Positions 55,243 through 63,852 of a stretch of 64,000 nt of DNA are shown here, piece after piece. Within the stretch, counting starts at the first letter, position 1. Each line of letters begins with the position of its first letter. Both the position numbers and the translations under genes were made by a program. Source of the stretch: Flavobacterium sp. N1994 (lineage in GTDB: Bacteria > Bacteroidota > Bacteroidia > Flavobacteriales > Flavobacteriaceae); assembly GCF_025947145.1 (NCBI RefSeq), contig NZ_CP109999.1, forward strand, positions 310,001 to 374,000, read 5' to 3'. Below the pieces are notes generated by a model. It saw nothing but the letters and a program-made list of their open reading frames with translations, made no database searches and was not told where the DNA came from.

Positions 55243-56496
55243 TTATGCTAATACTAATTTTTCATTACTGTAAATTCCAATTACCCGACCTTGCATTTGT
55301 TGTCCTAGAAAGGCGCTGTTTTTTGATTTCGACAAAATATGCTCTTTCTCAAAGGTCCATTTATCGGTTGCTGTAAATAGTGAAATAGCTACTTTATTAT
55401 TTTCTGCAATAATTTGACTTTCAATATTTAAAATATGTTTACCAGAAGTTAATTTTGCAATAACTTTGTCCAAAGGCAATACAGTTAACAAAGCACCAAA
55501 AACACTTTCCAATCCAATGGTTCCGTTTTTAGCCAAATCAAATTCCATTTTTTTATGCTCAATATCTATCGGATTATGATCGCTTGTAATGCAGTCGATG
55601 GTATCATCTAAGATCCCCGCAATTAATGCTTTTCTATCTTCATCCGTTCGTAAAGGAGGGGATACTTTATATCTGGTGTCAAAACCTTCCAGTTTTTCAT
55701 CAGTTAAAACCAAATGATGTACTGATACACTACAAGTAACCTTTAATCCATTGGCTTTAGCCGCTTTGATAAGCGCTACTGATTGAGCTGTAGAAATCGT
55801 TGGAATATGTAATCTTCCACCAGTATATTCCAGTAAAAAAAGGTTTCGAGCGACTATCAATTCTTCTGCTAAGTTAGGAATTCCTTTTAATCCCAATCTA
55901 GTAGAAACTACTCCTTCATTAACAACACCGTTTCCTTTGATGCTATCATCTTGACAAAAGGCAATTACTAAACCATCAAAATCTTGTACGTATTGCAAGC
56001 CAATTTTAAGCAAATTAGCATTTGCCAAACTTTTACCATAGTCACCAAAAGCCACAGCCCCCGCATTCTTCATATCGTATAGCTCTGCTAAATCTTTGCC
56101 TTCACTGTTTTTAGTTAGGGCACCAATAGGATATAACTCCGTTGCCGAAGTAACCGCTTTTTGCTTAACAAAATGTACTTGGGATTGATTGTCAATAATA
56201 GGATAGGAGTTGGGTTGTAAAGCAATACCTGTAAACCCACTTTTAGCAGCTACTTCTAATCCGTTAGTAATAGTCTCTCTGTCTTCAAAACCTGGTTCAC
56301 CTAGAGAAACACTAGTATCAAACCAGCCTCTAGAAATATGTAACCCTTCTTGTTGAAACTCTTGATGGGTATCGGATTGAGGTAAGGATGTTCCAATTTT
56401 CTCGAAGAGACCATTCGTGATTTTTACATCAACTGTTTGATTGTGAAAAGGACTTTCAGGGTCAATAATGGTGGCTTTTCGGAGAATTAGGTTCAT
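55243..56496 (-). CDS. Dihydroorotase homologue lacking metal-binding histidines
   Basis: 417 residues from ATG 56496, with the amidohydrolase fold of class I dihydroorotases (the ring-closing third step of pyrimidine synthesis). However, the HxH metal motif is Asp-Thr-Ser-Val-Ser (residues 60-64), and the HVST region reads LHIPTISTAQS without the His. The later Asp is kept (ITSDHNPID). It is therefore probably catalytically impaired, comparable to PyrX-type pseudo-dihydroorotases that support aspartate transcarbamoylase. The ATG overlaps the stop of the VWA gene (ATGA). A longer frame from 56559 lies inside that gene. Confidence 0.82.
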   Translation of the reverse strand: MNLILRKATIIDPESPFHNQTVDVKITNGLFEKIGTSLPQSDTHQEFQQEGLHISRGWFDTSVSLGEPGFEDRETITNGLEVAAKSGFTGIALQPNSYPIIDNQSQVHFVKQKAVTSATELYPIGALTKNSEGKDLAELYDMKNAGAVAFGDYGKSLANANLLKIGLQYVQDFDGLVIAFCQDDSIKGNGVVNEGVVSTRLGLKGIPNLAEELIVARNLFLLEYTGGRLHIPTISTAQSVALIKAAKANGLKVTCSVSVHHLVLTDEKLEGFDTRYKVSPPLRTDEDRKALIAGILDDTIDCITSDHNPIDIEHKKMEFDLAKNGTIGLESVFGALLTVLPLDKVIAKLTSGKHILNIESQIIAENNKVAISLFTATDKWTFEKEHILSKSKNSAFLGQQMQGRVIGIYSNEKLVLA

Positions 56497-58421
56497 TTTA
56501 CAAATTTTTGAATGAGTAGTTCTAATGCTAAAAAGAGTAAGGCTAAAATCACAAACCATTTCCAGATTTGTGTATCGGTTCTATCTATTTGAATGGTGTT
56601 AAACACGGTTTCAATATCATCTATTTCTTTATATTGGGCAACCGCATCAGGATTAGCCAAGGATAAGTTGCTTTCTGTACGGTTATAATTAAAGCTGATG
56701 TTTTGCACCAAGTTTCCTCCGTTAAAGATACCAAAATTTCCGGCTTCTGATGGATTGTCTCCAAAAGTCATTTTTACTTTCGTATTCAATAATTGTTGCA
56801 CAGGTATAAAGCTTTCAGTTGCATTCTTTACCGTTAAGATTTCATCTTTAGATAATAAAGCATCCACTATAAACGGTTGGCTTTCGCCAATGATAATGGC
56901 ATTCACACCCGTTTTTTGACTACTTTGAGCCATATTATAAAACGTCGGAACTATGAGTGGCGAGTTTTGAAAGTTACTATTAGCCTTATTAATAGGTGCC
57001 GCAAAAACATAGACAGACGACAAGTCACCTGGTAACGAAGTCAAGAAAGCACTTTGATCATCATAAGTCAAAACCGATGGCGTGGTGCTACTCAAACCAA
57101 ACGATGCCTTAGTAGTAGGATATTGAAAGTTATCAATTTTCTTTTCAAAAACTGTACTGAATAAAGGGTGGTTAAAGTTGATTTTAGTCACTTTTCTTTC
57201 CCCAATAGTTAAGGCTTTAAATTGCAACGCTCCAAAGTTAGCCACAAAGGAATTCAAAGCAGTTGCATTACTCTCTTGAGCCGGAATGACAACAAGATTC
57301 CCCCCTTTAGTAACAAACGATTTCAATGTGGTTTGCAGCGCTTGTGGAATGTCTTTAAGCTCATTCAAGACAATAGCATCTTGTTTTTCTAGTAAATTAT
57401 AATCTAAATTGGCTAACGGATAATTTGTATAATTAAACTCATCACTGGTATAAATACGTCCTAAGAAGTTGCTTTTATCGGTATCACCAATACTGATAAC
57501 ATTCGTTTTACTGGGTTTTGAAATACTGAAATAATAGGTGTTGTCATAAGCCAATCCCTTATCCGTAATCGAAACATACCCATGAAAATCTTCTTTAGGA
57601 ATCGTAAAGTTGATGGTTTTAGTGTTGGTCTCAAAGTTAATTAGTGTTTTAGCAATTAACTTATTCTTATTAAACAACGCAATCGGAATGTCTTTAAAAT
57701 CATCCCCATTAGCGGATAGTTTAACGCCAATCTCATAAAAACTATCTAATGTTTGTTGGATATAAACACTATCAACAGCAATATTGTTTTTCTGCTCAGC
57801 TTCTGGTAGGATAAAGTAAATATTGTCTTCTTTTCGGAAACTCTTAGTCTGATTAGCTTCCAAACCAACAGCATCTGTAATGACGATAATGTCTTTGTTG
57901 AAGGCCGACTTTCTAGCATTCACTTTAGCAATCAAATTATCCAATTGGAAAGGAGCAGCACTGTATTTCAAATCCTGTAAATCCTTTTGAATCGATTTTA
58001 TATCGGTGTTCCAATAGTTATCAGAGTTGGTAAGTAACGAAAAGTTTTGCGTCTGAGGGGTATGTTCTAATAAATCTTGAACCGCACGTTTCAGTAATTC
58101 CCCTTGCTTTCCTTTGGCTTGCATACTAAAGGAATTGTCCAAAATAATATACATTTCATTCCCCGATTTCTTGCTATCCTTAGCACTAAAGAAAGGTTGT
58201 GCAAAAGCTAAAATCAGAAACGTAAGCAATAACAATCGGGTAAAAAGCAACAACCATTTCTTGATAGTGGAGCTTTTACGGGTTTGTATCGATAGTTCTT
58301 TTAGGAATTGGACGTTGGTAAAATATTCTTTCTTAAAACGACGCAATTGAAACAAATGCACCAAAATTGGGATAACCAATAAGAAAAGAAAGTAAAGAAT
58401 CTCTGGGTGTTTGAATTGCAT
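56493..58421 (-). CDS. BatA/VWA-domain membrane protein
   Basis: 642 residues. N-terminal BatA domain with two membrane helices (about 10-28 and 55-75), then a von Willebrand A region whose metal site reads LDNSFSM (DxSxS), and a long periplasmic part similar to glutamine-amidotransferase-like domains (YNYTNYPLANLDYNLLEKQDAIVLNELK), ending in a C-terminal helix (about 622-640). Such proteins are universal in Bacteroidota but their role is unclear, perhaps linked to Bat/MoxR assembly. Translationally coupled to the dihydroorotase-like gene. Confidence 0.87.
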   Translation of the reverse strand: MQFKHPEILYFLFLLVIPILVHLFQLRRFKKEYFTNVQFLKELSIQTRKSSTIKKWLLLFTRLLLLTFLILAFAQPFFSAKDSKKSGNEMYIILDNSFSMQAKGKQGELLKRAVQDLLEHTPQTQNFSLLTNSDNYWNTDIKSIQKDLQDLKYSAAPFQLDNLIAKVNARKSAFNKDIIVITDAVGLEANQTKSFRKEDNIYFILPEAEQKNNIAVDSVYIQQTLDSFYEIGVKLSANGDDFKDIPIALFNKNKLIAKTLINFETNTKTINFTIPKEDFHGYVSITDKGLAYDNTYYFSISKPSKTNVISIGDTDKSNFLGRIYTSDEFNYTNYPLANLDYNLLEKQDAIVLNELKDIPQALQTTLKSFVTKGGNLVVIPAQESNATALNSFVANFGALQFKALTIGERKVTKINFNHPLFSTVFEKKIDNFQYPTTKASFGLSSTTPSVLTYDDQSAFLTSLPGDLSSVYVFAAPINKANSNFQNSPLIVPTFYNMAQSSQKTGVNAIIIGESQPFIVDALLSKDEILTVKNATESFIPVQQLLNTKVKMTFGDNPSEAGNFGIFNGGNLVQNISFNYNRTESNLSLANPDAVAQYKEIDDIETVFNTIQIDRTDTQIWKWFVILALLFLALELLIQKFVK

Positions 58422-58529
58422 TCTTGGTAAAGTTTACCTCATAGGAGGCTAATTTTTATTGGAATTCGGTGAATCTTTGATTTGTCAAAAATAGCAATCA
58501 ATTGTCAATTATCAAGTATCAAATATCAA

Positions 58530-59873
58530 TTATTTCTTCTTCCTTTTAGCGGCTCGATTTTTAAGAATATTTCGGTTCACCGAAGTTCCCGTTTTTTTCT
58601 TAGTTTTCGATGGCCCCCCCAGGTTTACTTTAGTATTTTTCTTGGCCTTCTCATGAAACGACGCACCACCTTCCAGTTTATTAGTCTTTAAAATAACTTT
58701 CAGCTTCTTCTTGTCTTTTTCAAACTCGAGCAGACGAACAGCTACTTCCACGTTCTTAGGCATGGGAAGGAATGTAATTTCTTTTTCCATCAACAGCTCA
58801 GCTTCAATCATGATTTCTTCCTCACGTGGACTAACTAAACTGATTGCAATCCCCGATTTATCCGCACGACCCGTTCTACCAATACGGTGAATGTATTGTT
58901 CTTGTATTTCAGGGAATTCCACATTAATAACGTGTGTGATATCGGAAATGTCCAAACCTCTAGCCATAACATCCGTAGTTACAATACCTCTGATTTCTCC
59001 AGCTTGGAAGGTGGCCATGGTTTGTAAACGGTAGTTCTGTGATTTGTTCGAGTGAATGGTACCAAATTGCTCAGGAAACACTTCCTCTAATTTCTCAGCT
59101 AATAAATCGGCTGTTTTTTTATTATTGACAAAAAGCAACACTCTTTCGTAAGCTTCGTCTTGGAGTAATTCGATAATCAAATTAACCTTAGTCAAAAAGT
59201 TAGGCACTTTGTAACCCAATTGTTCTATTTTCTCTAATGGAGTGCCACTAGCTGCTAAAGAAACTTCTTCTGGAAAATCAAAATACTCATCCAACATGGC
59301 ATCTACTTCATCGGTCATCGTAGCCGAAAACAAAATGTTTTGTCGTTTGGTTCTAATCATACTCAAAATGGAAGTTACCTGAGTTCGGAAACCTAAATTC
59401 AGTATCTCATCAAACTCATCAATCACCAACTTCTGAATACTATCAAACCGAATCACATTGTCCAATGCCAAATCCATGATTCTACCTGGAGTACCTACAA
59501 GCACATCAATTCCTTGATAGACTGCTTTTTTTTGAGTATTGATATTGACACCTCCATAAACACCAAGCGTACGAACCGACATATACTGAGTCAGTTTTTC
59601 AACTTCTGCAGCAATCTGAACCACTAATTCTCTTGTGGGAACTAGGATAACTATTCTGGGCGTATCGGTGGCAACAAACTTCCATTGCTTTAAAATAGGC
59701 AAGAGGTAGGCAAAGGTTTTACCGGTACCTGTTTGCGCAATGCCCATCATATCGCGACCCGACATAATCACCGAAAAAGATTTCTCCTGAATAGGAGTAG
59801 GCGTAGTTAACCCTAATTCATCAACGGCTTTTTGTAATGATTTTGGAAGATTGAATTGCTCGAAAGTGCTCAT
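58530..59873 (-). CDS. DEAD-box ATP-dependent RNA helicase
   Basis: 447 residues. Q motif (PTPIQEKSF), Walker A AQTGTGKT, PTRELVVQIA, SAT, and HRIGRTGRADKSG are all present; the Walker B box is DEFD instead of DEAD. A basic C-terminal tail (about 415-447, many Lys) probably binds RNA. Likely unwinds rRNA or mRNA structures, as in cold-adaptation helicases. A short inverted repeat lies in the leader at 59901-59915. Confidence 0.93.
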   Translation of the reverse strand: MSTFEQFNLPKSLQKAVDELGLTTPTPIQEKSFSVIMSGRDMMGIAQTGTGKTFAYLLPILKQWKFVATDTPRIVILVPTRELVVQIAAEVEKLTQYMSVRTLGVYGGVNINTQKKAVYQGIDVLVGTPGRIMDLALDNVIRFDSIQKLVIDEFDEILNLGFRTQVTSILSMIRTKRQNILFSATMTDEVDAMLDEYFDFPEEVSLAASGTPLEKIEQLGYKVPNFLTKVNLIIELLQDEAYERVLLFVNNKKTADLLAEKLEEVFPEQFGTIHSNKSQNYRLQTMATFQAGEIRGIVTTDVMARGLDISDITHVINVEFPEIQEQYIHRIGRTGRADKSGIAISLVSPREEEIMIEAELLMEKEITFLPMPKNVEVAVRLLEFEKDKKKLKVILKTNKLEGGASFHEKAKKNTKVNLGGPSKTKKKTGTSVNRNILKNRAAKRKKK

Positions 59874-59900
59874 TATAGTTCTAATTTATTTCATCAGTTC

Positions 59901-59915
59901 GACCAATTTTTGGTC
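59901..59915. promoter_or_regulatory. Hairpin in the leader of the helicase mRNA
   Basis: GACCAA, three-base loop, TTGGTC, a perfect six-pair stem between the -7 element and the ATG. Could affect translation of the helicase gene. Confidence 0.35.
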
Positions 59916-59925
59916 TCGGGTGCCG

Positions 59926-59933
59926 CAAAGATA
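59926..59933 (-). promoter_or_regulatory. -7 element of the helicase gene
   Basis: TATCTTTG on the minus strand; the transcript would start near 59919, about 46 bases before the ATG. Confidence 0.5.
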
Positions 59934-59992
59934 GGGAATTCTGATTTAGGAGTTAAAAAGGTTCCTTTCGGATGAATGAGTACAAAGAAGTT

Positions 59993-61156
59993 CTAATTAT
60001 GAACCTGTCCAGTACCGTTGCAGGGAGTACAATATTTGCGACACGGATGACCACCTCCTTGTCCGCAATCATACTCGGTATAACCAACGCCATTACATAC
60101 AGTGCATTTACTAAAACTAGAATAGGTTTGAGTAGCTCCTCCTGATGTAGGAGTAGCACTATTGCTTCCTTGGACTGCTTTCCTTTGATTGATTTCAATA
60201 TTTCTTTGAGCTTCTTCATAGCTAACACTATGTTTTTTTAGATCCTCTGCCTCGTAGTCTTTTTGTTTCTTAAGCTCCCGTTCTTCATAATAGGGCTGAT
60301 ACTGATTTAGCAACCAAGGGACGCTGTTTTTGGCAATTTTTAATCCGCCTTTAAAATAGCGATAGTCTGCCGTGAAAGTCGAGAAATCCAAGCCGAATGC
60401 TTGACCTTGTATGGTGTCATTGGTAGCAGCCGGCACAAAATGGACAGGAGTACTATCTTTACCGTCATAATCCCATTTTCTGCTCAGCCAAGTCCCATCA
60501 AAAAAAGGGCCGTAACCCGATAGACGGATATAACCTTTGGTGAGTTTGTTTTTCACAAAAAGTCCATTCATCATTAGAGTTCGTTTATTGGCATCATCGG
60601 GAACTTCTATAATCTGGGCAGCTGTTGTATTGGTTGGCCGAGGAGGAAATGGTTTACCAACCGTTTCATCAGCAAGATAATGTTTAAATGGAGTGGCGGC
60701 TGCAATATGAAAATGCAAATATTCATTAGGGTAAATATTAACATATTGTTCATGCCAGTAAGTCATTATCTCTTCTGAACCTTTGTATAAGGCATAAAAA
60801 TCGGCATCAGTAGTAAATAATTCAAACCCTTTATTCTTAGCTAAGATTTGCATTGCCTTTATGATTTCTTTACCCGTTTTCACACACAACGGATTATTTC
60901 GATTATAGGTCAGTACATATTCTACTTCATCTGGATTCCAGTTAAGAATAGTATGATCGGCGGCTGTAATATTGGGCACATCAAATTGCACAATAGTGTC
61001 CTTTGTTGACAGTTTGTCCGCATACAATTGTTTGTAGCTTCCATTAGCTAATTCGGTATACCGTTGCATAAAAGCGACAGCCAAATCTTTAGCATTCTGC
61101 GCCTGAATAGTGCCTGCTGTAACAAGAAGTAGGATGAAAAAGGATAGCTGTTTCAT
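59993..61156 (-). CDS. Secreted protein with DnaJ-type zinc-finger tail
   Basis: 387 residues. Signal peptide ends IQAQ (residue 20). A large domain of unknown family (about 20-290) is followed by a coiled, charged part (ERELKKQKDYEAEDLKKHS) and a linker, then a C-terminal Cys-rich tail: CTVCNGVGYTEYDCGQGGGH and CTPCNGTGQ, i.e. two CxxCxGxG repeats like the DnaJ zinc finger. Zinc-binding tails are rare on exported proteins. Function unknown. Confidence 0.75.
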   Translation of the reverse strand: MKQLSFFILLLVTAGTIQAQNAKDLAVAFMQRYTELANGSYKQLYADKLSTKDTIVQFDVPNITAADHTILNWNPDEVEYVLTYNRNNPLCVKTGKEIIKAMQILAKNKGFELFTTDADFYALYKGSEEIMTYWHEQYVNIYPNEYLHFHIAAATPFKHYLADETVGKPFPPRPTNTTAAQIIEVPDDANKRTLMMNGLFVKNKLTKGYIRLSGYGPFFDGTWLSRKWDYDGKDSTPVHFVPAATNDTIQGQAFGLDFSTFTADYRYFKGGLKIAKNSVPWLLNQYQPYYEERELKKQKDYEAEDLKKHSVSYEEAQRNIEINQRKAVQGSNSATPTSGGATQTYSSFSKCTVCNGVGYTEYDCGQGGGHPCRKYCTPCNGTGQVHN

Positions 61157-61377
61157 AGTATAAATTTAGTATTAGTGAATAACGTCACTTCGAGTGTACT
61201 GATGTCATCGGAATGTGTCGAGCAGCTTAGGTAAAGTAATTACTACTAACTATTTTATATTCATAACTTTAATAGGTTGCTTACCACTAAAGTACTGTTT
61301 TTTCACATACCTCATACAAGCTCTGTACTATTTGCCAACTTTGTTTTTATAATAACTAACGGATTTCATTCCTACTT

Positions 61378-61429
61378 TGTTCGGGTGTTGTTCGCAAAAA
61401 GCACCCCTTTTGCGAACAAAACCCGAACA
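61378..61429. repeat. Long imperfect palindrome: 22-base-pair stem, 8-base loop
   Basis: TGTTCGGGT (61378-61386) pairs with ACCCGAACA (61421-61429), and TTGTTCGCAAAA (61388-61399) with TTTTGCGAACAA (61408-61419); a single G-A mismatch interrupts. The loop is AGCACCCC. Confidence 0.88.
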
Positions 61430-61449
61430 TGACCCGAACATGATCCGAA
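61421..61449. repeat. 11-base direct repeat ACCCGAACATG
   Basis: Copies at 61421-61431 and 61432-61442, followed by a decayed third (ATCCGAA). The first copy is also the outer arm of the hairpin. Confidence 0.8.
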
Positions 61450-61470
61450 GAACCTTCTAAAAATGCCCAT

Positions 61471-61540
61471 TTGACTAATCAACACTAGTCAACAGTAGTC
61501 AATACTAGTCAACACTAATCAATACTAGTCAACAGTAGTC
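61471..61540. repeat. 10-base tandem repeat, seven units
   Basis: Seven units of exactly ten bases, consensus AA(C/T)A(C/G)TA(G/A)TC, each ending in TC at 61480, 61490, ... 61540. Several junctions contain ACTAGT. Units differ at one to three places, so the array is old or selected rather than freshly slipped. Confidence 0.88.
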
Positions 61541-61599
61541 ATATTTCCGCAAACGTAAATTAGGCAAATACAATTCAAAACTGTAATTTCGCATCCACT

Positions 61600-61989
61600 T
61601 TGAAACCTTTAGTAGCCATATCATTCATAGTTGCACTTTTCTGGCAATCGCTTTACCAGACAGGCTATATTCTCTATTGGAATATCAATCAGGACAACAT
61701 CATCAAAACGGAATGTATCAACCGATTCAAACCGATGATGCATTGTAATGGTAAATGTGTGCTCTACCGTCAACTTAAAAAAGCTGCAGACGAAGAAGCT
61801 GAGAACAACAAATTTCCAGTCTCCGTTTTAAAGATAAAAAACCTAGATACTTTTATCGAAATGCCAACTGTAGCGTTACCAATACCTATAGTTATTTCAA
61901 AGCAACTCACAATTTTTTCAGAGTATACAGCGTCTCCACTTAACGGCTTTCAAAACACGCTGTTAAAACCACCGCAACCTTTAGCATAG
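61600..61989 (+). CDS. Small membrane/periplasmic protein with HCNGKC motif
   Basis: 129 residues from a TTG start; no ATG in frame keeps the membrane helix, so TTG is the best choice. One N-terminal helix (about 3-20), then MMHCNGKCVLYRQLKK with two close Cys plus His and a further Cys nearby (KTEC), which looks like a metal site. The family is common in Bacteroidota next to metal-handling genes, but function is not established. It lies 75 bases before an outer-membrane protein with a Cys cluster at its N-terminus. Confidence 0.7.
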   Translation: MKPLVAISFIVALFWQSLYQTGYILYWNINQDNIIKTECINRFKPMMHCNGKCVLYRQLKKAADEEAENNKFPVSVLKIKNLDTFIEMPTVALPIPIVISKQLTIFSEYTASPLNGFQNTLLKPPQPLA

Positions 61990-62064
61990 ACTTAAAGCAA
62001 CACAATTTTGGCTTTCAATAGTATTGATAGCCTTGTTTACTATGGAATAACTTAAAATTTACAA

Positions 62065-63018
62065 ATGAAAAATACAATCTATATGATGGTGGTAGCTTTT
62101 ATGCTATCTACCTATGGCTATAGTCAGTGTGCTTGTTGTGCTGGCGCTGGCGCAGGTGCCGCTAATGGCGATTTTAACAACGGGATATTAACCCTAAACA
62201 AAAACCAATTCGTTATAGAAACTTATACCGATTACAGAAAAATAAATCAAAACCTTCCGCCAGTAACTGATGTTGCTGATGATGAAGCCCCATTAACTAG
62301 TATGATTATCCAATCACTCGGTGTTCGTTATGGAGTAACCAAATCGATTACCCTTTCAGCATTAGTGCCTTATGTTTTCTTGCATACCAATACAGGGAAT
62401 GATAATGGTTTTGGGGATTTAGTGGTGTTAGGGACTTTTAATGTGTTTTCTAAAAACAACTTTAATCTAGCCTTGCAAGCTGGTATTGAATTGCCAACGG
62501 GTATTCAAAAAAATGCCAATTTCGATAATACTACTGTAGTGGTAGGCTCAGGTTCCTATGATCCTATGGTCGGAATTATTGTAGCTAAAAGTTGGGATAA
62601 ACTTACTTTGCAAGCTAATGCTTTATACAAACAAACCACCAAAGGGTTCAAGGATAATTACTATAGTAGCATTGCCATTCAAAACCTATCGTTAAGCTAC
62701 AGAATATTGGGGCAGAATGCCTTTTGTTCTATGATAAAAGAAGACAAAACTGAGGAGAAACCAAAACAAGAAGTGTCGAATTTAGGTTGGGCCATCTCAG
62801 CAGGGTATTACGGCGAATGGTTAGACAAACTAAAAGAAGATGATGTTGCCGATGACAATTCGGGTTATTATATGGGGTATGCCACTGTAGGCAATAACAT
62901 CAGTTATAAATCATGGAGTTTTCCGGTAACTGTTTCCTTACCCGTAATTCAAAACATGAACGGTGAACAGAACACTGGCGGTTTCCGATTGCGATTTGGG
63001 ATAATCAAATCTTTTTAA
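62065..63018 (+). CDS. Outer-membrane beta-barrel protein with N-terminal Cys cluster
   Basis: 317 residues. Signal peptide ends YGYSQ (residue 20), followed at once by CACCAGAGAGAANGDF: three Cys and a Gly/Ala-rich stretch. Then a porin-like barrel (SLGVRYGVTKSITLSALVPYVF, DNGFGDLVVLGTFNVF) ending in the terminal Phe (GIIKSF). Resembles transporter-like barrels of the 'meta-pathway phenol degradation' superfamily. The Cys cluster and the neighbour at 61600 suggest metal binding, perhaps copper, but this is inference. A terminator follows. Confidence 0.75.
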   Translation: MKNTIYMMVVAFMLSTYGYSQCACCAGAGAGAANGDFNNGILTLNKNQFVIETYTDYRKINQNLPPVTDVADDEAPLTSMIIQSLGVRYGVTKSITLSALVPYVFLHTNTGNDNGFGDLVVLGTFNVFSKNNFNLALQAGIELPTGIQKNANFDNTTVVVGSGSYDPMVGIIVAKSWDKLTLQANALYKQTTKGFKDNYYSSIAIQNLSLSYRILGQNAFCSMIKEDKTEEKPKQEVSNLGWAISAGYYGEWLDKLKEDDVADDNSGYYMGYATVGNNISYKSWSFPVTVSLPVIQNMNGEQNTGGFRLRFGIIKSF

Positions 63019-63034
63019 AGTAAAGGGATAAGTA

Positions 63035-63072
63035 AAAAGGGATAAGAGATTAGTTATTTTCTTATCCCTTTT
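63035..63072. terminator. Bidirectional intrinsic terminator
   Basis: AAAAGGGATAAGA, 12-base loop, TCTTATCCCTTTT: thirteen pairs, between converging genes. Confidence 0.82.
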
Positions 63073-63087
63073 CCTTAGTCTATATTT

Positions 63088-63852
63088 TCAAAACCCCTCA
63101 AATACCCCAAGTCCAAACAAAGCAAAATCATACTTCACCGGATCAGTAGCATCTAGTTGACGTAACGAAGCATCTAATTCAGCCAATGCTTTACCATCAT
63201 TTTGTTTCCGTGATAGTAAGCCTAATTTCCGAGCCACATTACCTGAATGCACATCCAAAGGACAGGAAAGCGAGGCCATCGGAATACTTTTCCAAAGACC
63301 AAAGTCAACACCAGCCTTATCTTGTCGTACCATCCAGCGTAAGAACATATTAATACGTTTAGCAGCGGAACCTTGCATAGGATCAGAAACATGTTTCATA
63401 GTCCGTGGCTGATGGCTAACTTCAAAAAACAATTTCTTGAATTCGGATATACTAGGTTGCATAGATAGAGCTTGTTGATTTTTGGCGAAAGCCGATTCCA
63501 ATCCTTGATGATTGGTATAAATATGCTGTAAACCTTTGATAAACGTAAGGAAGTCTTGACTATTAAAAGTGCGATGTACAAAGCTATCCAAGTTTTCAAG
63601 TTGCGAATCTGTGTGGTGCATCACAAAGTCATAGGGAGAATTCCCCATCATTGTTATCATTCGTTTGCTATTGTTGATAATCATCTTGCGGTTTCCCCAA
63701 GCTATAGTAGCCGTTAAGAAGCCAGCAATTTCAATATCTTCCTTCAAACTAAACTGATGCGGAATCTGAATGGGGTCACTGTCAATAAATGTAGGATGGT
63801 TGTAAAGTAAGACTTTCTCATCAAGAAACTCTTTAAGCTCTAGCTTATTCAT
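63088..63852 (-). CDS. TIGR02757/DUF2400-family protein
   Basis: 254 residues beginning MNKLELKEFLDEKVLLYN, with LTATIAWGNRKMIINNSKRM and the C-terminal DPVKYDFALFGLGVFE, characteristic of the TIGR02757 family; a helix-hairpin-helix glycosylase-like fold is probable. Biochemical role unknown. It starts inside the end of the upstream gene (8-base overlap). Confidence 0.88.
   Translation of the reverse strand: MNKLELKEFLDEKVLLYNHPTFIDSDPIQIPHQFSLKEDIEIAGFLTATIAWGNRKMIINNSKRMITMMGNSPYDFVMHHTDSQLENLDSFVHRTFNSQDFLTFIKGLQHIYTNHQGLESAFAKNQQALSMQPSISEFKKLFFEVSHQPRTMKHVSDPMQGSAAKRINMFLRWMVRQDKAGVDFGLWKSIPMASLSCPLDVHSGNVARKLGLLSRKQNDGKALAELDASLRQLDATDPVKYDFALFGLGVFEGF

Larger units (their letters stand above)
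61157..61599. other. Gene-free, repeat-rich intergenic region
   Basis: 443 bases between divergent genes. It carries a strong 22-pair hairpin, an 11-base repeat and a 10-base repeat array, listed separately. A possible -7 element TAATTTCG lies at 61584-61591. No open frame is credible. Confidence 0.7.

Noticed and set aside
61471..61540. Possible CRISPR-like array
   Set aside because: Units are only ten bases, contiguous and without spacers; no cas genes are nearby.
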